Assembly (NCBI RefSeq): GCF_964340395.1
Contig: NC_135558.1
Span: forward strand, 24,298,564 to 24,362,563
Direction: 5' to 3'
Length of the DNA stretch: 64,000 nt
Origin: Glandiceps talaboti
Taxonomy: Eukaryota > Hemichordata > Enteropneusta > Spengelidae
Numbering within the stretch: position 1 is the stretch's first letter; each line of letters starts with the position of its first letter. This document shows, in pieces, positions 11,535-22,930 of this stretch. The translations under genes were made by a program, and so were the position numbers. The notes beneath the pieces are model-generated. The model had not been told where the DNA came from and did not search any database. It saw nothing but the letters and a program-made list of their open reading frames with translations.

Positions 11535-12809
11535 TCAAAGCCTGACATAAGTTTCGCATGTACAGCAATGGCATTTTTGTCACAAGGATTGTTATGTTGA
11601 CGGTGAAGAACACCGCCGACTCAAAGCAAGCAAGAGGAAATACTGTGTAAGTGTGGCATCTTTGGACCTGGTACGGTAGTATAATACTATCATCCAGTCA
11701 TAAACACTTGTTCAGTAACTTTGAATCAAACATTAAAATGCACAATAATTCTGTGCAGCATGTAAAAATTTGAACCAATACTTAAAAAGCAATTATAAGT
11801 GACAATGTAACAAGAAAATGAAAAAAAATGAAGTCTGCATATGGATTTTTAAACTCTCCACAACATTACAACAGTGATATATGCTAGTGTACATGTACTG
11901 TTCTAATTTCAACTTACTGTAGTCTGTATACGTGTGACAAGTATCCAGGCCTAACCTCACACAAGTAGTGAAAATCATTAAATATCAAAATACTTTTTTT
12001 ATATTTTGTACTTAAACATAACACAACACTTCTTCCTGATCATTTTATTGTGAAAAAAAGTCAATACTGATCACTTTAACCAACTTTCAGGCCACTTAGA
12101 ACTAGTGGTATGTGACGGTCACTGCGACCTGGTACATGAACAATGGCGTCCTATTCACACTCAAAATCCACTCGCGTGTCGTTCCAAACTGATGGCTCAC
12201 TAGTAAAACTAAAATCGTTAGTGCAGAGGACTCGCTCATTAAAAATCACTAAAAATACATGATTTGATAGAAAAAACACCAAATTTTAACATGAAAGTAT
12301 CGTTTACCTGAAATTCCTCAGGCTTTTGGTAGCAAATTGACTCTGAACTTGAACTTTGATTTCAAACGGCAATGAACGGCGGAGAATCACCAGAACGAGG
12401 CTGTGACACATCGCACAATGTCATGACCTTTCAAATAAGGGGTCATGTGTGTAGGTCAGGTGACACAGTCCCCTGCACTTTGAAAATGAAGTGAGGAAGT
12501 GAAAACGGCTGATTTTTACCGCCGTGCGCAGTTGAGTAAATGTCATTTTAAAGGTATTTTTTTTCAGATTGCTTCTAAAATTTACTAAAAATTATTTTAA
12601 CAGAAATATTGACCTTTTAAATGTGAACAAAAAGATGATTTATTCAAAAAAATCCGACTTTTCAAAGCAGAGATATTGTCTTGTCAATGTCAGGGTTTAT
12701 GCTGTGAACACACAGTGGTAGAAAATTTTTCAGTGCGTCTGACCTGCCTACTTTCAGATACTGTATACCGTTCTAGGGTGTGTTGGGGCTGAATGATTGA
12801 CATCGACAA
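11535..12809. other. No gene recognised; possible transcription start near 12.1-12.5 kb
   Basis: Between 12120 and 12480 the sequence has more CpG than its neighbours. It holds an ATG in good context at about 12143, opening a 39-codon frame (MASYSHSKSTR...), and, on the minus strand, a donor-like TTTCAG|GTAAAC near 12309. I recognise neither product. This could be a weak promoter region or chance. Confidence 0.3.
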
Positions 12810-12935
12810 GCTACACTTTTAATTCACTCACGTAACTCATGGGCATTAACAAGCCACACTTTTAATTTATTCACGTAACTCTCATGGGCATTAACAAGCT
12901 ACAATTTATTCACGTAATTCTCATGGGCATTTTGC
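12810..12935. repeat. Three-copy tandem repeat of about 45 bp
   Basis: The phrase 'acaagc-acacttttaattta-tcacgtaactctcatgggcatt' is repeated three times with small indels. It is non-coding. Confidence 0.8.
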
Positions 12936-14265
12936 GACTACTGCCAAAGTTTTCGGTCTCCTTTGCAACAAGTTTGTATTAGCCTACACAACTACAATTT
13001 GATAAGTAAGACGCCAGATTAATGTATATTGATTAGCAAAACGCTCTTTTTGAATACTGTAAATGAGGGTTCCAAATTAAGAAAAATTGGGTAAGTTGCA
13101 TTGTATGAGCAAAAAAATTGACGGTCTAAAAATGTAAATTAAAGTGAGTCTAAGTTGAAATAAACTTACGTCATTACGTTTTCCAATCAACAAACCAACG
13201 AGCAGGTGAAATACGTAATAGACTTGAAAATGACGATGACATTATTACTTTGGAAAGGCATTTCGATTGCGACCACAATGATAACAACAATAATGATAAC
13301 ACAAACAACAGTGACAATAATAATAACAATAACAACAACAATATACATGGCCTCAGAGAATAGGGTAGGTAGGTCGGTATTTTTTCATTCATCTTAACTG
13401 AATGTGTTCTTGAAAGACGTTGTTTCAATTCGAAATGTTGGTCACACAAATAATGTGTGTTCACTGCACTAATAATATCCATGGTAAAAATACAGAAGGT
13501 ATGAAGTGTGGCAAAAAATACAGAAGGTATGAAGTGTGGCAATTTGACTTGTGAAAATCATTTAGATTGGTGGATGTTTGTCGCAGCGACTCACGAGTTA
13601 CTGGTAGTATCTCGCGAGTTACTGATAGTTTCTCGTGTGTATCACAGTGTGTTCGTCGTCGACTTTATAATGTTGAATACATGTATGAAAGTCTAGAAAG
13701 AGTATGATATAAACAGTTGGATGATGGATGATGTTTAACGAGTAGAACATATATTTTGGTCAGTATAAACAAGAGCAATAAAAATGGTAGTCATTACTTT
13801 CTATTCCTTGGAAACAAGCAAACCGTTACAACAGGGATCAACATCTGATCAATATCAGCTTGTGATAGACGTGCTATTGTTTATTGGCCACATCATGTAC
13901 ATAGTCGATATTTTACCTGAATTCACTAAATAATTGCTTGTATTTCTTTTAAATGTTGCAAAGTACACAAAATATTGGTCAGAACTCGGGCTACTACATG
14001 AATTCTTATAGTGGTCTGACTATCCTTTTTGTATGTTCCTTGGCGTTATATTCCCATCATTTCCCGCCTATTTTCTTTTATCAGCTGAACGATATACCAG
14101 CATTTTATATCAATGCAAAATGTACAGCACTCGAGGTAATGACCCCCAACCAATCAATTTAATTAACATGTTCATATTATCTGAGTCGTTAGATATTAAA
14201 TTCCATGTTTTTAAGACAAGGCAGTGTTGGGGTCAAAGTTTGATGAGGACAGGCAGACAACCAAA
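12936..14265. other. No gene recognised
   Basis: Low-complexity AAC/AAT tracts near 13270-13345 give spurious long leucine-rich frames on the minus strand. Around 13580-13625 the words CTCGCGAG and CACGAG recall family D, but no full copy is visible. Confidence 0.5.
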
Positions 14266-14305
14266 TAGTAGTAGTAGTAGTAATAGTAGTACTAGTAGTA
14301 GTATA

Positions 14306-14395
<90 letters not shown>
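14266..14395 (+). repeat. (TAG)n microsatellite
   Basis: A nearly uninterrupted trinucleotide array of about 130 bp with a few single-base variants. Confidence 0.95.
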
Positions 14396-14554
14396 CTTAT
14401 TTATTATAGTGACCAGAGGTAATGAGGTACCTCCAAGCCCAAGTGTTTACAAGTCACCTTGAACAAAAAAGGATATATTTACAATATATACTGGTTACAG
14501 TTCAAAAAAGGAATTGTCCATACAGTGTGGGAAAAATTAAATTAACTCCAATAC

Positions 14555-14775
14555 AAAGTTTCACTCCGTCTTAAAAAATAGCGCAAATATTGCGTTGCCG
14601 CACAACTTCATGTTCAGGGCAATGATAGATATATAATTTTTTGAAGATTTAAAGTTGTAACCAAAACAAAATTTTCATACCTAATTTCCATCATTATAAT
14701 CCAGCCATCCTATGTTGGAAGTGTACAAGACAAGTATAGCAACATCCTAATCAAACTTTAAAGGGATGTGTCTAC
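14555..14775 (-). repeat. Family I repeat
   Basis: The minus strand matches 32195-32385 on the plus strand. Shared blocks are the caatttaaag/tttgattaggatgttgctat stretch, 'gatggctggattat', 'ggttacaactttaaa' and 'atatctatcattgcc'. It has no coding content. Confidence 0.75.
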
Positions 14776-15099
14776 AAGGTTTTGTACTTCTTTATTTTTT
14801 AAAATCAATTTGGAACCAAGTCATACCAATGTAACAGGTTTATCTTTCTTGGTTGTCTTATTCATTATTGTAATATTGTAAAAGCCAGCTACATTCAGTT
14901 TATATGGGGAGGTGATGAAACAGCTGTCTTACAATATATTACATAATCCAGTCATAAACCAAACTGGCCATGCTACAGGCTTTGCCACCAGAGGAAATAG
15001 TAAAGTAAACATTATAGTTAATTAACAATGTACTGTTCTCACTGTGTCAGCTATTAATGAGGACAAATCTACACATTCTCAACAAAGTTAAGCTCAATC

Positions 15100-15730
15100 T
15101 ACTGGGTAATTTCAGAGTTGAAGATTTTTGAGGAAAAGCAATGACAAACAATAACACTTCTAGAAACATCTCACCAAGTTTCAAACTCATTCACTTAGTA
15201 TTTTTTGAGATATAAGTTTTTGACCAAAATTCACATTTTTACACCTTAATTCCATATCACTCATGGAATCATGGTAGGCTTAACATATCTTCGTCCATAC
15301 ATCCCTAAATGCATTTCCATTAAATTTCAGCCCAATCTGCTCAGTGGCTTTGGAATTATAGATTTTTAACCAAAAAGACACATTTTCAGCCCTAATTTGC
15401 ATATCACTGATGGAATCATCCCGTCATGAACAAATCTTACTTTACACCCCCTTAAGAATGTTCCCACCAAATTTCGCACCAATCTGCCCAGTAGTTTCTG
15501 AGTTTAAGTTTTTTGACCAAAAACCCACATCCCTGATGCAATCACTTTCATTTGAACAATTTCCCAACTAGACACCAGAAGTAACATGACCACCAAATAT
15601 CAAAGCAATCGGTCCAGCAGTTTTTGACTTTAAGTTGTTTACACACATACACACACACAGACAGACTGACAGACACTTTGCCATGCCTATAGCACTACTG
15701 AACCTTATCAGTTCAGTTGTGCTAAAAATC
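15100..15730 (-). repeat. Family A repeat, head half
   Basis: On the minus strand it runs from the head (ttttagcacaactgaactg, then agtagtgctatagg and a short TCTG/TG tract at 15645-15675) through the blocks 'aaccgattgctttgatatttgg' and 'agattgg' to the 'gagatgtttctagaagtgtta' block near 15160. The ~110 bp tandem array is absent, so this copy lost its tail. Confidence 0.8.
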
Positions 15731-16586
15731 AGCTTTGATGAATTTTGCCGTATTCCTAACCTGTTTTGTCATCAAGTACTTCAGTTTCTCTTGTCAGACA
15801 GTGCGATGTACTCAGTGTTATTTTCTGTGTTAATTAAGGTGAAATGCACCTTGACTTTGAAAGTCATTGGATCACTTTCAAATTTGTACCAGTGGTAGAT
15901 TATGATGGAAGATTTATATTTTTTGAAAAAAAATGGGGGGGTCAACCATATAGTTTTTGAAGGAGGGCGCCCTCTAGAGTTTCATTGTTCTGGTTTTGGT
16001 CAAAAAAAGCATGTCAATAAATGAATCCCTGGCAATATCATTTTTGGATGAATATAATTTTTTCAGGTCATTTTGCTTTCTTAATAATACGGTCCTTACA
16101 TTCATGTCAAATAATAGGAATATTTGTGTTTTATTTCAAGATTAGCAATCAAAAATGAAAAGTTTTTTGCCATATTTTTTTTGAAAAAAAAATATTTTAA
16201 ATTTTTTTTTTGCTATTTCCCCATTTTAACTTTTTGAAATAATTTGATGAAAGATAAATCAAATAAATGGAAAAAAATTGGGGTAGCCACAATCTTTTCA
16301 GATATTTTACATCAAAGTCGCATGGTTACAATGCATTCCAATGTCTTCCAATGGGTATCTTGTCACATTGGTTGCCATGGAAACAGTAAAATAGTGGTAA
16401 TCGTTGATGTCACTAATGTTCCCTCCTAATATGAGATTTGGTTGGAAAACTATAAATGTGTGTAACTATAGTTACTATAAAAGAAAACAACTTGAGACAT
16501 ACACCCTGCGAGAAACCAAGATGGCTTCCCCTATTACGGAGGTGTGGATCAAACAACCATAACATAACAATGCATGTATGTATGCA

Positions 16587-16622
<36 letters not shown>

Positions 16623-16664
16623 TGCGTGTATGTGTTGTCTGTCTGTCTGTCTGTCTCTGTGTGC
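16587..16664 (+). repeat. (GT)n and (GTCT)n microsatellite
   Basis: A GT array is followed by a TGTC array. It yields spurious His/Thr-rich frames on the minus strand. Confidence 0.95.
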
Positions 16665-16687
16665 TTCACCACCAAGCTGCCTTGCAA

Positions 16688-16850
16688 CCTGAGAGAAAAC
16701 ATTAAAACTTGAATAGGCAAAGGCTACAGCAGTCAAAGTACACAAACCAAGAAACAGAAGACTTGATTTGATCCAATCATTCAAAGACCATTTGTATTCC
16801 TTTTTTTCAGATTTCAGTTTTGCTTCAAGTTTAATAATTTCATTGTTTCC
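16688..16850 (-). CDS. Possible exon: charged helix plus membrane segment (unrecognised)
   Basis: One minus-strand frame is open from a stop at 16851-16853 down into the neighbouring GT microsatellite. Outside the microsatellite it encodes about 15 charged residues (EIIKLEAKLKSEKKEY), an aromatic stretch WSLNDWIKSS, then roughly 20 hydrophobic residues (LLFLGLCTLTAVAFAYSSF). That order, a coiled-coil-like helix before a single membrane span, is unlike the surrounding sequence. Possible donors are CAG|GTTGCA and GGTG|GTGAAG near 16674-16692. The upstream acceptor is weak, with no clear pyrimidine tract. I do not recognise the protein, and it does not match SEC22B. It may be an exon of an unidentified gene or a chance open frame. 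Confidence 0.2.
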
Positions 16851-18439
16851 TTATTTTAACAAACTACTTGTATTTTATTTTATTTTTGGATGTGATATTA
16901 TAGTATATTTGTAATATTATTCAGGCAAGCAGTTTGTATAGAAATGAATAGAACTTACAATCAAGACCATCTCAATCAGAACCATGGTAGTTGATCTCCA
17001 CTTTTCTGTCATGATTGATGTGTTTGTACATAGTGTACAATGTATACATAAATGAGAACTATTCCTGTCTCAGCTAGTAATGTAATGAAAAGATGTAAGT
17101 CTTTGGTAACTATTAAACATGGAGTATGCTCATTGCAACTGAATTCTGCTGGAGAAGAAGTTGATCATTTACAAAACCATAATGTGCCTGTGTTGATATA
17201 CAGACAATGAACACACAAGCAATCAATCAAAATTATGGAAAATACAAATTAGCAACCATCAACAAATTTTGGCATATAGAAAGTAATATTTATTAACATT
17301 AAAAACAACTAAAACACATGACAGCTTTTTATGAAAGTGAGGATAACTTTGTCTTCTAATTTCATCAAATAGATGACAATTATTGAAAACTCAGATACGT
17401 TCAAATCTCAGCCATATTTATATCTAAACTTACATAAATATCCAAACAATGGCATGACTATTTTTTTAACCATGAACTAACTAACACAAATTTCAGTACT
17501 GTATTATTCTGAATTCAACAGTCACAGCATAGAAAGCATGTATCATGTTACATAATCTAAGCAACATTAGACACATACATTGACAACATCAATAAAAGAC
17601 ACATTACCTTCACTTAGGTGCATGAATTGTGCAAGAAAATTACCCCAACAGAGAGAGAAATATTGGCGCCTCTAGCCTAAGAATTGTCAAGTTTAGGTGA
17701 TGCTGGCATTGGAATACATTTAGTCCATCAAATATTGTTCACAAAATTATTTAGTAACACTAGCTGGCATTTTATGAGAACAGTCTTGCAGAACTGAATG
17801 GTATTCAGAAGGTGTGATTATCATTACCACTGTTGATCACTTTCATCAACAAGGAACTGTAAATGGCTGTACTTTTTCAGTAACAATAACATTTGTGTAC
17901 ACATTCCCCTGGAGAGAGTGGTGTACTGGTTTCTAAATTGATCTTTACTTTGTGAATTTGAAACAGCAAAGTGTAACAAAAAAAGTTCTTAGACACTGGG
18001 ATGAAGATGTAATCTTCATGTTTACTCGGTTACCTAGTGGTATATTGCTGACATCTCAATACTGGCCTGGCAATAGCTGATGTAAGGTTTTGTAGGCTAA
18101 TACAAGTGTCACCACTAGTGGGTTGTCACCACAAACATCACATCTGACACATCACTTTTAGTCCATTTCTGGAATTTGTCAACATTTGTACATGTGTAAG
18201 CCCTGAATAGAAAATAAAACTTAACAGACATTTAATTAATAATCAGTTGGTATCTTACATTAAGATATAAAATTAGTTCATAAACTTAACTTTCTGTCAG
18301 TGAAATAAAATACTTATAATAATATTTAAAGTTTATCTCATACATTTACTTGAAGTAGTGACACTGGAGATATGGCTATATTATTCACACATGAGCAGAA
18401 CATCATCCCACCAACACAAACAAAATGGTAAACCTAAAT
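16851..18439. other. Apparently unique sequence, no gene recognised
   Basis: This stretch looks free of the dispersed families and resembles UTR or intronic DNA. A minus-strand acceptor-like TTTTATTTTCTATTCAG ends at about 18205, and the following frame stays open for only about 28 codons without recognisable content. Confidence 0.4.
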
Positions 18440-19045
18440 GATGTTTATTTTGTAAATTTGCAAAAAGCTGTTGAATCTGTTGAAACACTGTCCTAATACA
18501 AACTTTGAATGAGATCTGTTCAAGCATGTCTGAGTTATGGCTGTGGACATGGAAAATTTGCAAACAAAATGGCTGCCAGGCAGCCATATTGGATCGTATC
18601 ATGCTGAAAATGGACATGCAAATGTATGTCATAGAACAATGTCCTAATACCAACTTTGAATGAGATCTGTTCAAGCATGTCTGAGTTATGCCTTTGGACA
18701 TGGAAAATTCACAAACAAAATGGCTGCTAGGCGGCCATATTGGATCGTATCATGACAACAATGAATATGCACATGTATGTCATAGAGCACTGTCCTAATG
18801 CCAACTTTGAATGAGATCTGTTCAAGCATGTCTGAGTTATGGCTTTAGACAGGGAAAATTTGCAAACAAAATGGCTGCTAGGCGGCCATATTGGATTATA
18901 TCATGAAACAAATTGACGTGCATATGTATGCCATTGTATGTTGCCCCTGTACCAAGTTTGAAAAAAAATCGGTCAAGGCATCTCCAAGAAACGGCTGCGG
19001 ACGGATGGATGGATGGACGGAACCCAATCCATAAGTCCCCGGGGA
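18440..19045 (-). repeat. Family B repeat with 150 bp units
   Basis: On the minus strand it opens with 'gtccccggggacttatggat' and a CCAT-rich tract, then 'cgtttcttggagatgcct' and 'caaacttggtacaggggcaac'. Units follow that contain GATACGATCCAATATGGC and CATAACTCAGACATGCTTGA. Successive GATACGATCC boxes are 150 bp apart. It is homologous to 33509-34240 and 53400-54040. Three or four units are present. Confidence 0.85.
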
Positions 19046-19497
19046 CTAATAACGGGAGACCCAAATTGGCATTCGCATTCCTTTGACTACACTCATATTT
19101 ATTTCTAGTCATAGAATGCTTTTGCTACAAAAAGCCCCTGGATCTTTTGTCGTAGACTCGTACTGCTACATAGTTGCACCCTTGTCTAAATACGTACTTC
19201 AAAAGCTACAAAATTAACATAGGTCTGGGTTATGTTGTGACTACCGAACAGGGAGTACGACCTGATTGCAGATCAATTTTGAGTTTGTGCGGGTCGTCGA
19301 TCCGTTCGTCGTCCATTCTCTACGCCTAGATAATTTCAATGTACCATGAAATAGATGGATTTAGCTCGTGATTGAGCTACAAAAGCAACAAAAGATGTGG
19401 CTAATTTTACATTATGGCTAAACTTTGAATGGAATGGGTACATTTTTAGTTTAGATGCATAATGGACTGTACGTTTATCGTAGAAAACTAGACGTGT
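19046..19497. other. No gene recognised
   Basis: Short open frames only, with no identifiable repeat. Confidence 0.4.
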
Positions 19498-19734
19498 TTA
19501 TACCGGAAGTGATAGTTGTTCTTTCACTGGGGATGCGCACACACATGCGCAGAACTCCAAAATAACCGAGGCGCATTCTACGTTAATATAAATGGAACGT
19601 ATGTCATCATAAAGACTACAATATAGAATATAGTGAATCTCATTTTCTATAGCATTTTGGTTACAAAATACACAAAGTCTATCAACCACTGGTTCATTTC
19701 TATATCTCCCAGTTTCTAAACGTCTGTACATCAA
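19498..19734 (-). pseudogene. Non-LTR retrotransposon RT-tail fragment
   Basis: The 78-residue minus-strand frame contains RLETGRYRN, RLCVFCNQ and HYILYCSLYDDIR in that order. This is the cysteine/histidine-bearing C-terminal tail of many non-LTR retrotransposon ORF2 proteins (CxxC, later H and C, then Y--R). The upstream RT core is not present in any frame nearby, so this is an isolated relic of a 5'-truncated or broken element. The clade cannot be fixed from so short a piece. Confidence 0.6.
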
Positions 19735-20269
19735 TGGTATGAGGCGAACGCAAACTTCAAAGATGATGAAATCGCCAGGCTCTTCCAGTCAGTAATCATC
19801 CTCCCGATGCTGTGTGTACCATGTGGTATGCAGAGAGAACTTGACACAAACGGTGCGGGCATGCATGTGGACGTTCTTTCACATGTGGTTTCGACGCTGT
19901 TGCTTCCCAGCCTACCTGGCAAGTACATTGTATAAAAGTGAAGAATTCGATGGTGAACAGTTAGGTTACAAAGCAAAAAGTTTTAATTAAAGTACAATAT
20001 AAATTCGTCTGTAAGGTTTACTGTACACTGTGAAAACACAACGTAACTAGATTGCCGTTTCACTGTGATAATTACTAGTAATACTACTTCCTTTTTTTCA
20101 CGATCAACCCATAAATGTTTACAATCGTCACAAATAAATTTGTAGCTAACAATCAATCAGTCAGGCAGTCAGTCTGTCAATCAATAAGTCAGTTAGTTGA
20201 AATCCCATGAATGTTGCTTACCTTCAAATGCATTTGCTCCTTGTTCAAATTCTATAGAACGATATCCAT

Positions 20270-20450
20270 ACTCGCGTTTACTCGAAACTCGCGTGTGTGT
20301 CACACGTAATGTCAACATGCGAGTCAACATTTTCGCTCGCGATTTCACTGAAAGACTCCCCCCGATTTCCTCGGGATTTACTCGCGAGTTAATCGCGATA
20401 AACCCGAACTATTTTTCTTCCAGTAGTGTACATCGGATTTTAATCAGATT
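20270..20450 (-). repeat. Family D copy joined to a family G end
   Basis: From 20270 to about 20424 it is the reverse complement of family D at 10304 (CTCGCGAG and TCGCGA words, ending ccgaactatttttcttccag). Directly afterwards TAGTGTACATCGGATTTTAA with TCAGATTG (to about 20451) is the family G right terminus. The D-G adjacency at both loci suggests that D may be part of a larger G-related element. Confidence 0.65.
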
Positions 20451-20451
20451 G

Positions 20452-22175
20452 TTGTCTTCCCTAAAGTAGCAATTGATGTAGGGAGAGTTATTTTGTGTTT
20501 CCCTTGGATCTGTACTCTGCATCGAAGATCGAGGCGGGGTATTTAAGTGATGCAAACTCACCAGAAAACAATTCTCTTTTTCAAGGTTGTGGTATGGAGC
20601 ACTTTGAATCACCTTTGAAGTGTACATGCAAAGGTTGATCATTTTTTTCGTAATTATGTTTATTTTGCCATAAAAATAAATGGAATTGCATTCATACCTC
20701 TAAATATTATGCACATTGGCAAGAAAGTCGCAAAAATAATTTGAAATGATGTTTCACGAATCAAGAAAGCAATTTATCTTCATAAAATATTTTCAGTGCA
20801 ATAGCAATTTTTTTGGAAACAATGTGTAGTCCGATTGTATGTTTTGAGTTCCATGTTGCTGAGCGTCGATTGTGATACATCACATGTCACATGTACATAC
20901 TGTCGCAATCTTATCAAAGTAAAAAGACCATTGTTTTGTCTACCTGAACAATTACTGTGTCGTGCCAATCACATGTCCAAAGTGGATTGACACAGCAAAG
21001 TACAACACTTCACGCTCCCAGGTCAAATAAATCCGCAACGTAAGACATGTCTACCCATCAAAAACTCAGACAAAACAAAAATGGTCGGAGACAATACGCA
21101 ATACACCACAGTACGGCTGGCTTCAGTGAACACGGGCCATGCTTTGAAAGAAGATGAAACCACGAAACCAAGAAGACGATACACTGACGAACGCGTTTGT
21201 GTTTCTGCAGTGATGTCACAAGTTCCAAACGCTGTCCTATCCATATGCAAATGAGAGGTACTTACCTGAAGGTGCTCTGTGGCTGAGCCGAGAGTGCCTC
21301 ATTTTTCGCGCAATTTCTCGTGTTAGAATTATATTGTACTACATTTGTATTACAAACCCGATTTCCTTTATTTTTATGGCAAAATAAACATAATTACGAA
21401 AGAAATTATCAACCTTTGCATGTACACGTTAAAGTGACCTCTGGTTGAGGCCCACTAACAATGCCCATACTAGTATATCATGGGCACATCACAAGATGAG
21501 GCCCACTAGCAATGCCCATTACAAGATGAGGCCTAAATCTGTTGAAAGTTTGAGCAAAACTATTGTTTGTATAAATTGTAAAAAGTTTCTCAAAAGCCCA
21601 CCTGCATTCAGAGGGCAAACAAAGTAATAAATGTACAGTGTCTAAAGCTAAAGTCAAAATTTCTTTCATGTATTTGCATAGCACACTCGTGTTAAACTGT
21701 AAAAATAGTATATTTTAAAACAAAAAATAAATAAAATAAAGATATCCATCCTACACTGCATATCATATGTGTACTACTTTACTACATGTACATGCCATTG
21801 ATATAATAATACTCCTACTGTTTACATTCTTGTAGTTATACAAATAGGATTAATATTATATTTATTAAAGCCAATACAACCCAATGTGACTGGACTTTGT
21901 TTCAAAACACACCTGTTTCACTTTGTTGTGGCCATCAATCGACTGTGACAGTGAGTTCATAACATTGTATTTGTACAAGCACCCCTTACATTACGACATA
22001 CTGTGTTTAACTATAAATATCACTGCAATGAAAACACAAATCGATTTTTACGAGTTCAAATAATACGCAGAATGCAAGTTTTGCAATGACGTGGCATTCC
22101 TGTTACGGCAGCAGAAACATGTTTGACGCACTCATACATGTATATAACAACATTGGACATATTAAAACTCCCTAC
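20452..22175. other. Presumed first intron of SEC22B; nothing else recognised
   Basis: If the SEC22B exon at 22176 is functional, this is the beginning of its first intron. I looked on the minus strand for the next expected exon (the rest of the longin domain) and saw none. The words 'tttttatggcaaaataaaca' at 21374 and 'tttattttgccataaaaa' at 20661 form an inverted pair about 700 bp apart, with 'cctttgcatgtacac' and its complement next to them, so 20640-21430 may be a further fold-back element. Confidence 0.4.
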
Positions 22176-22250
22176 CTGCTCATCCTCTTGCATAGATGCA
22201 GCAAGCGGAAGCCCGTCTTGAACACGGGCGATCATAGTGAGCAAAACCAT
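22176..22250 (-). CDS. SEC22B: SEC22B, first coding exon
   Basis: SEC22B is the R-SNARE of ER-Golgi transport vesicles and also acts in retrograde and ER-plasma membrane traffic. The 25-codon exon starts [10 protein letters not shown] at 22250, continues with an aspartate-glycine-leucine-proline block, and ends SMQEDEQ at 22176. It is followed immediately by the minus-strand donor CAG|GTAGGG. From memory of the vertebrate protein, only one residue differs over these 25 positions (glutamine at residue 11, where vertebrates have alanine). This is the first strand of the N-terminal longin domain. The intron is phase 0, as I recall for vertebrate SEC22B. No later exon (rest of longin domain, SNARE helix, C-terminal membrane anchor) was found down to base 1, so the gene either has a very long first intron or this is an orphaned first exon. 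It is transcribed away from SEC16. Confidence 0.85.
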
Positions 22251-22690
22251 TTTGTGTCGGTGAAGTACTCGGAGATTCACAAAAAATGACTATTCTAGTA
22301 CTCTGCGCAATAGAAAATGGAAACAACTAATGTTTCACGCAGACTACATATAAATAAACCAACTAGTCATCCGTAAATAGAGATAGGATACAGAAGAAAT
22401 CTTCAACGTGGCAGTTTGCGCATGCACGGAATTGAAACCGATCATTGCCGGAAAATACCGAAGCACATACAATTTACTCTTATTCAACAAGTGAATATGA
22501 CTTGCAGGCAATTACATGTACTTAGTTTTGAAAATACCTTTCCCAAGATCATTGATTATGATTTTTTTATGAGGAAGGACGCGCGGACGTATTTCGCTGG
22601 ATTTGATAAAATTAAAACAAATATTCGAGGTTAAAGGTTAATCCCCAGTGCGCAAGCGTACCGACACGTCGCTAAAAAAAATATGGCTGC
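22251..22690. promoter_or_regulatory. Candidate divergent SEC22B/SEC16 promoter
   Basis: This stretch lies directly upstream of the SEC22B start codon and is free of the dispersed repeat families. It contains two NRF1-like sites, TGCGCATGCAC (22417-22427) and TGCGCAAGCGT (22649-22659). There is a CAACGTGGCA (22404-22413), whose complement TGCCACGTTG carries the CCACGT core bound by XBP1/ATF6-type factors, and an ATGGCTGC (22683-22690) resembling a YY1 site in plus orientation. There is no TATA box at an obvious place. NRF1 and YY1 sites are typical of housekeeping, often two-way, promoters. The assignment as a shared promoter is inference. Confidence 0.45.
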
Positions 22691-22930
22691 TCCGACACTG
22701 TAGTGTTAAGAACGTACTGGATATTCTCAAGATTTTGCCGATTTTGTCGACTCCGCTACGTCAAAACATTCGTCACCATCTCTAAAGAGTATTTCTTATC
22801 GTAAATTTCAGTTTGGTAAAAACTTTCAGCTTTTAAAGTATCAACCAAAGAGTTTGGTGTGGTGGGAAGAACTATCGCATTAGATTAGGCGAGTGTACGG
22901 TTCCTGTAGCTGTTTGGTCAGCATTATCAG
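22691..22930 (+). other. Candidate non-coding first exon of SEC16
   Basis: The SEC16 start exon at 37196 has an acceptor, so an upstream non-coding exon must exist. The best candidate I can see follows the putative promoter and would end at the donor TATCAG|GTATGA (GT at 22931) or at CC|GTAAGT (GT at 23023). No open reading frame of note lies within. The span is a proposal, and other exons between 23 and 37 kb are possible. Confidence 0.25.

Noticed and set aside
13174-13542. 122-codon leucine-rich minus-strand frame
   Set aside because: The leucine run is the translation of AAC/AAT low-complexity DNA; there is no family resemblance or splice support.
16413-16784. Whole 123-codon minus-strand frame through the GT array
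   Set aside because: Its middle is His/Thr repeats from the microsatellite, and it opens on TTG rather than ATG. Only the part outside the array was kept, as a low-confidence exon.
18100-18205. Possible last SEC22B exon behind a good minus-strand acceptor
   Set aside because: The frame (AYTCTNVDKFQKW...) ends after about 28 codons and resembles neither the SEC22B SNARE helix nor its membrane anchor.
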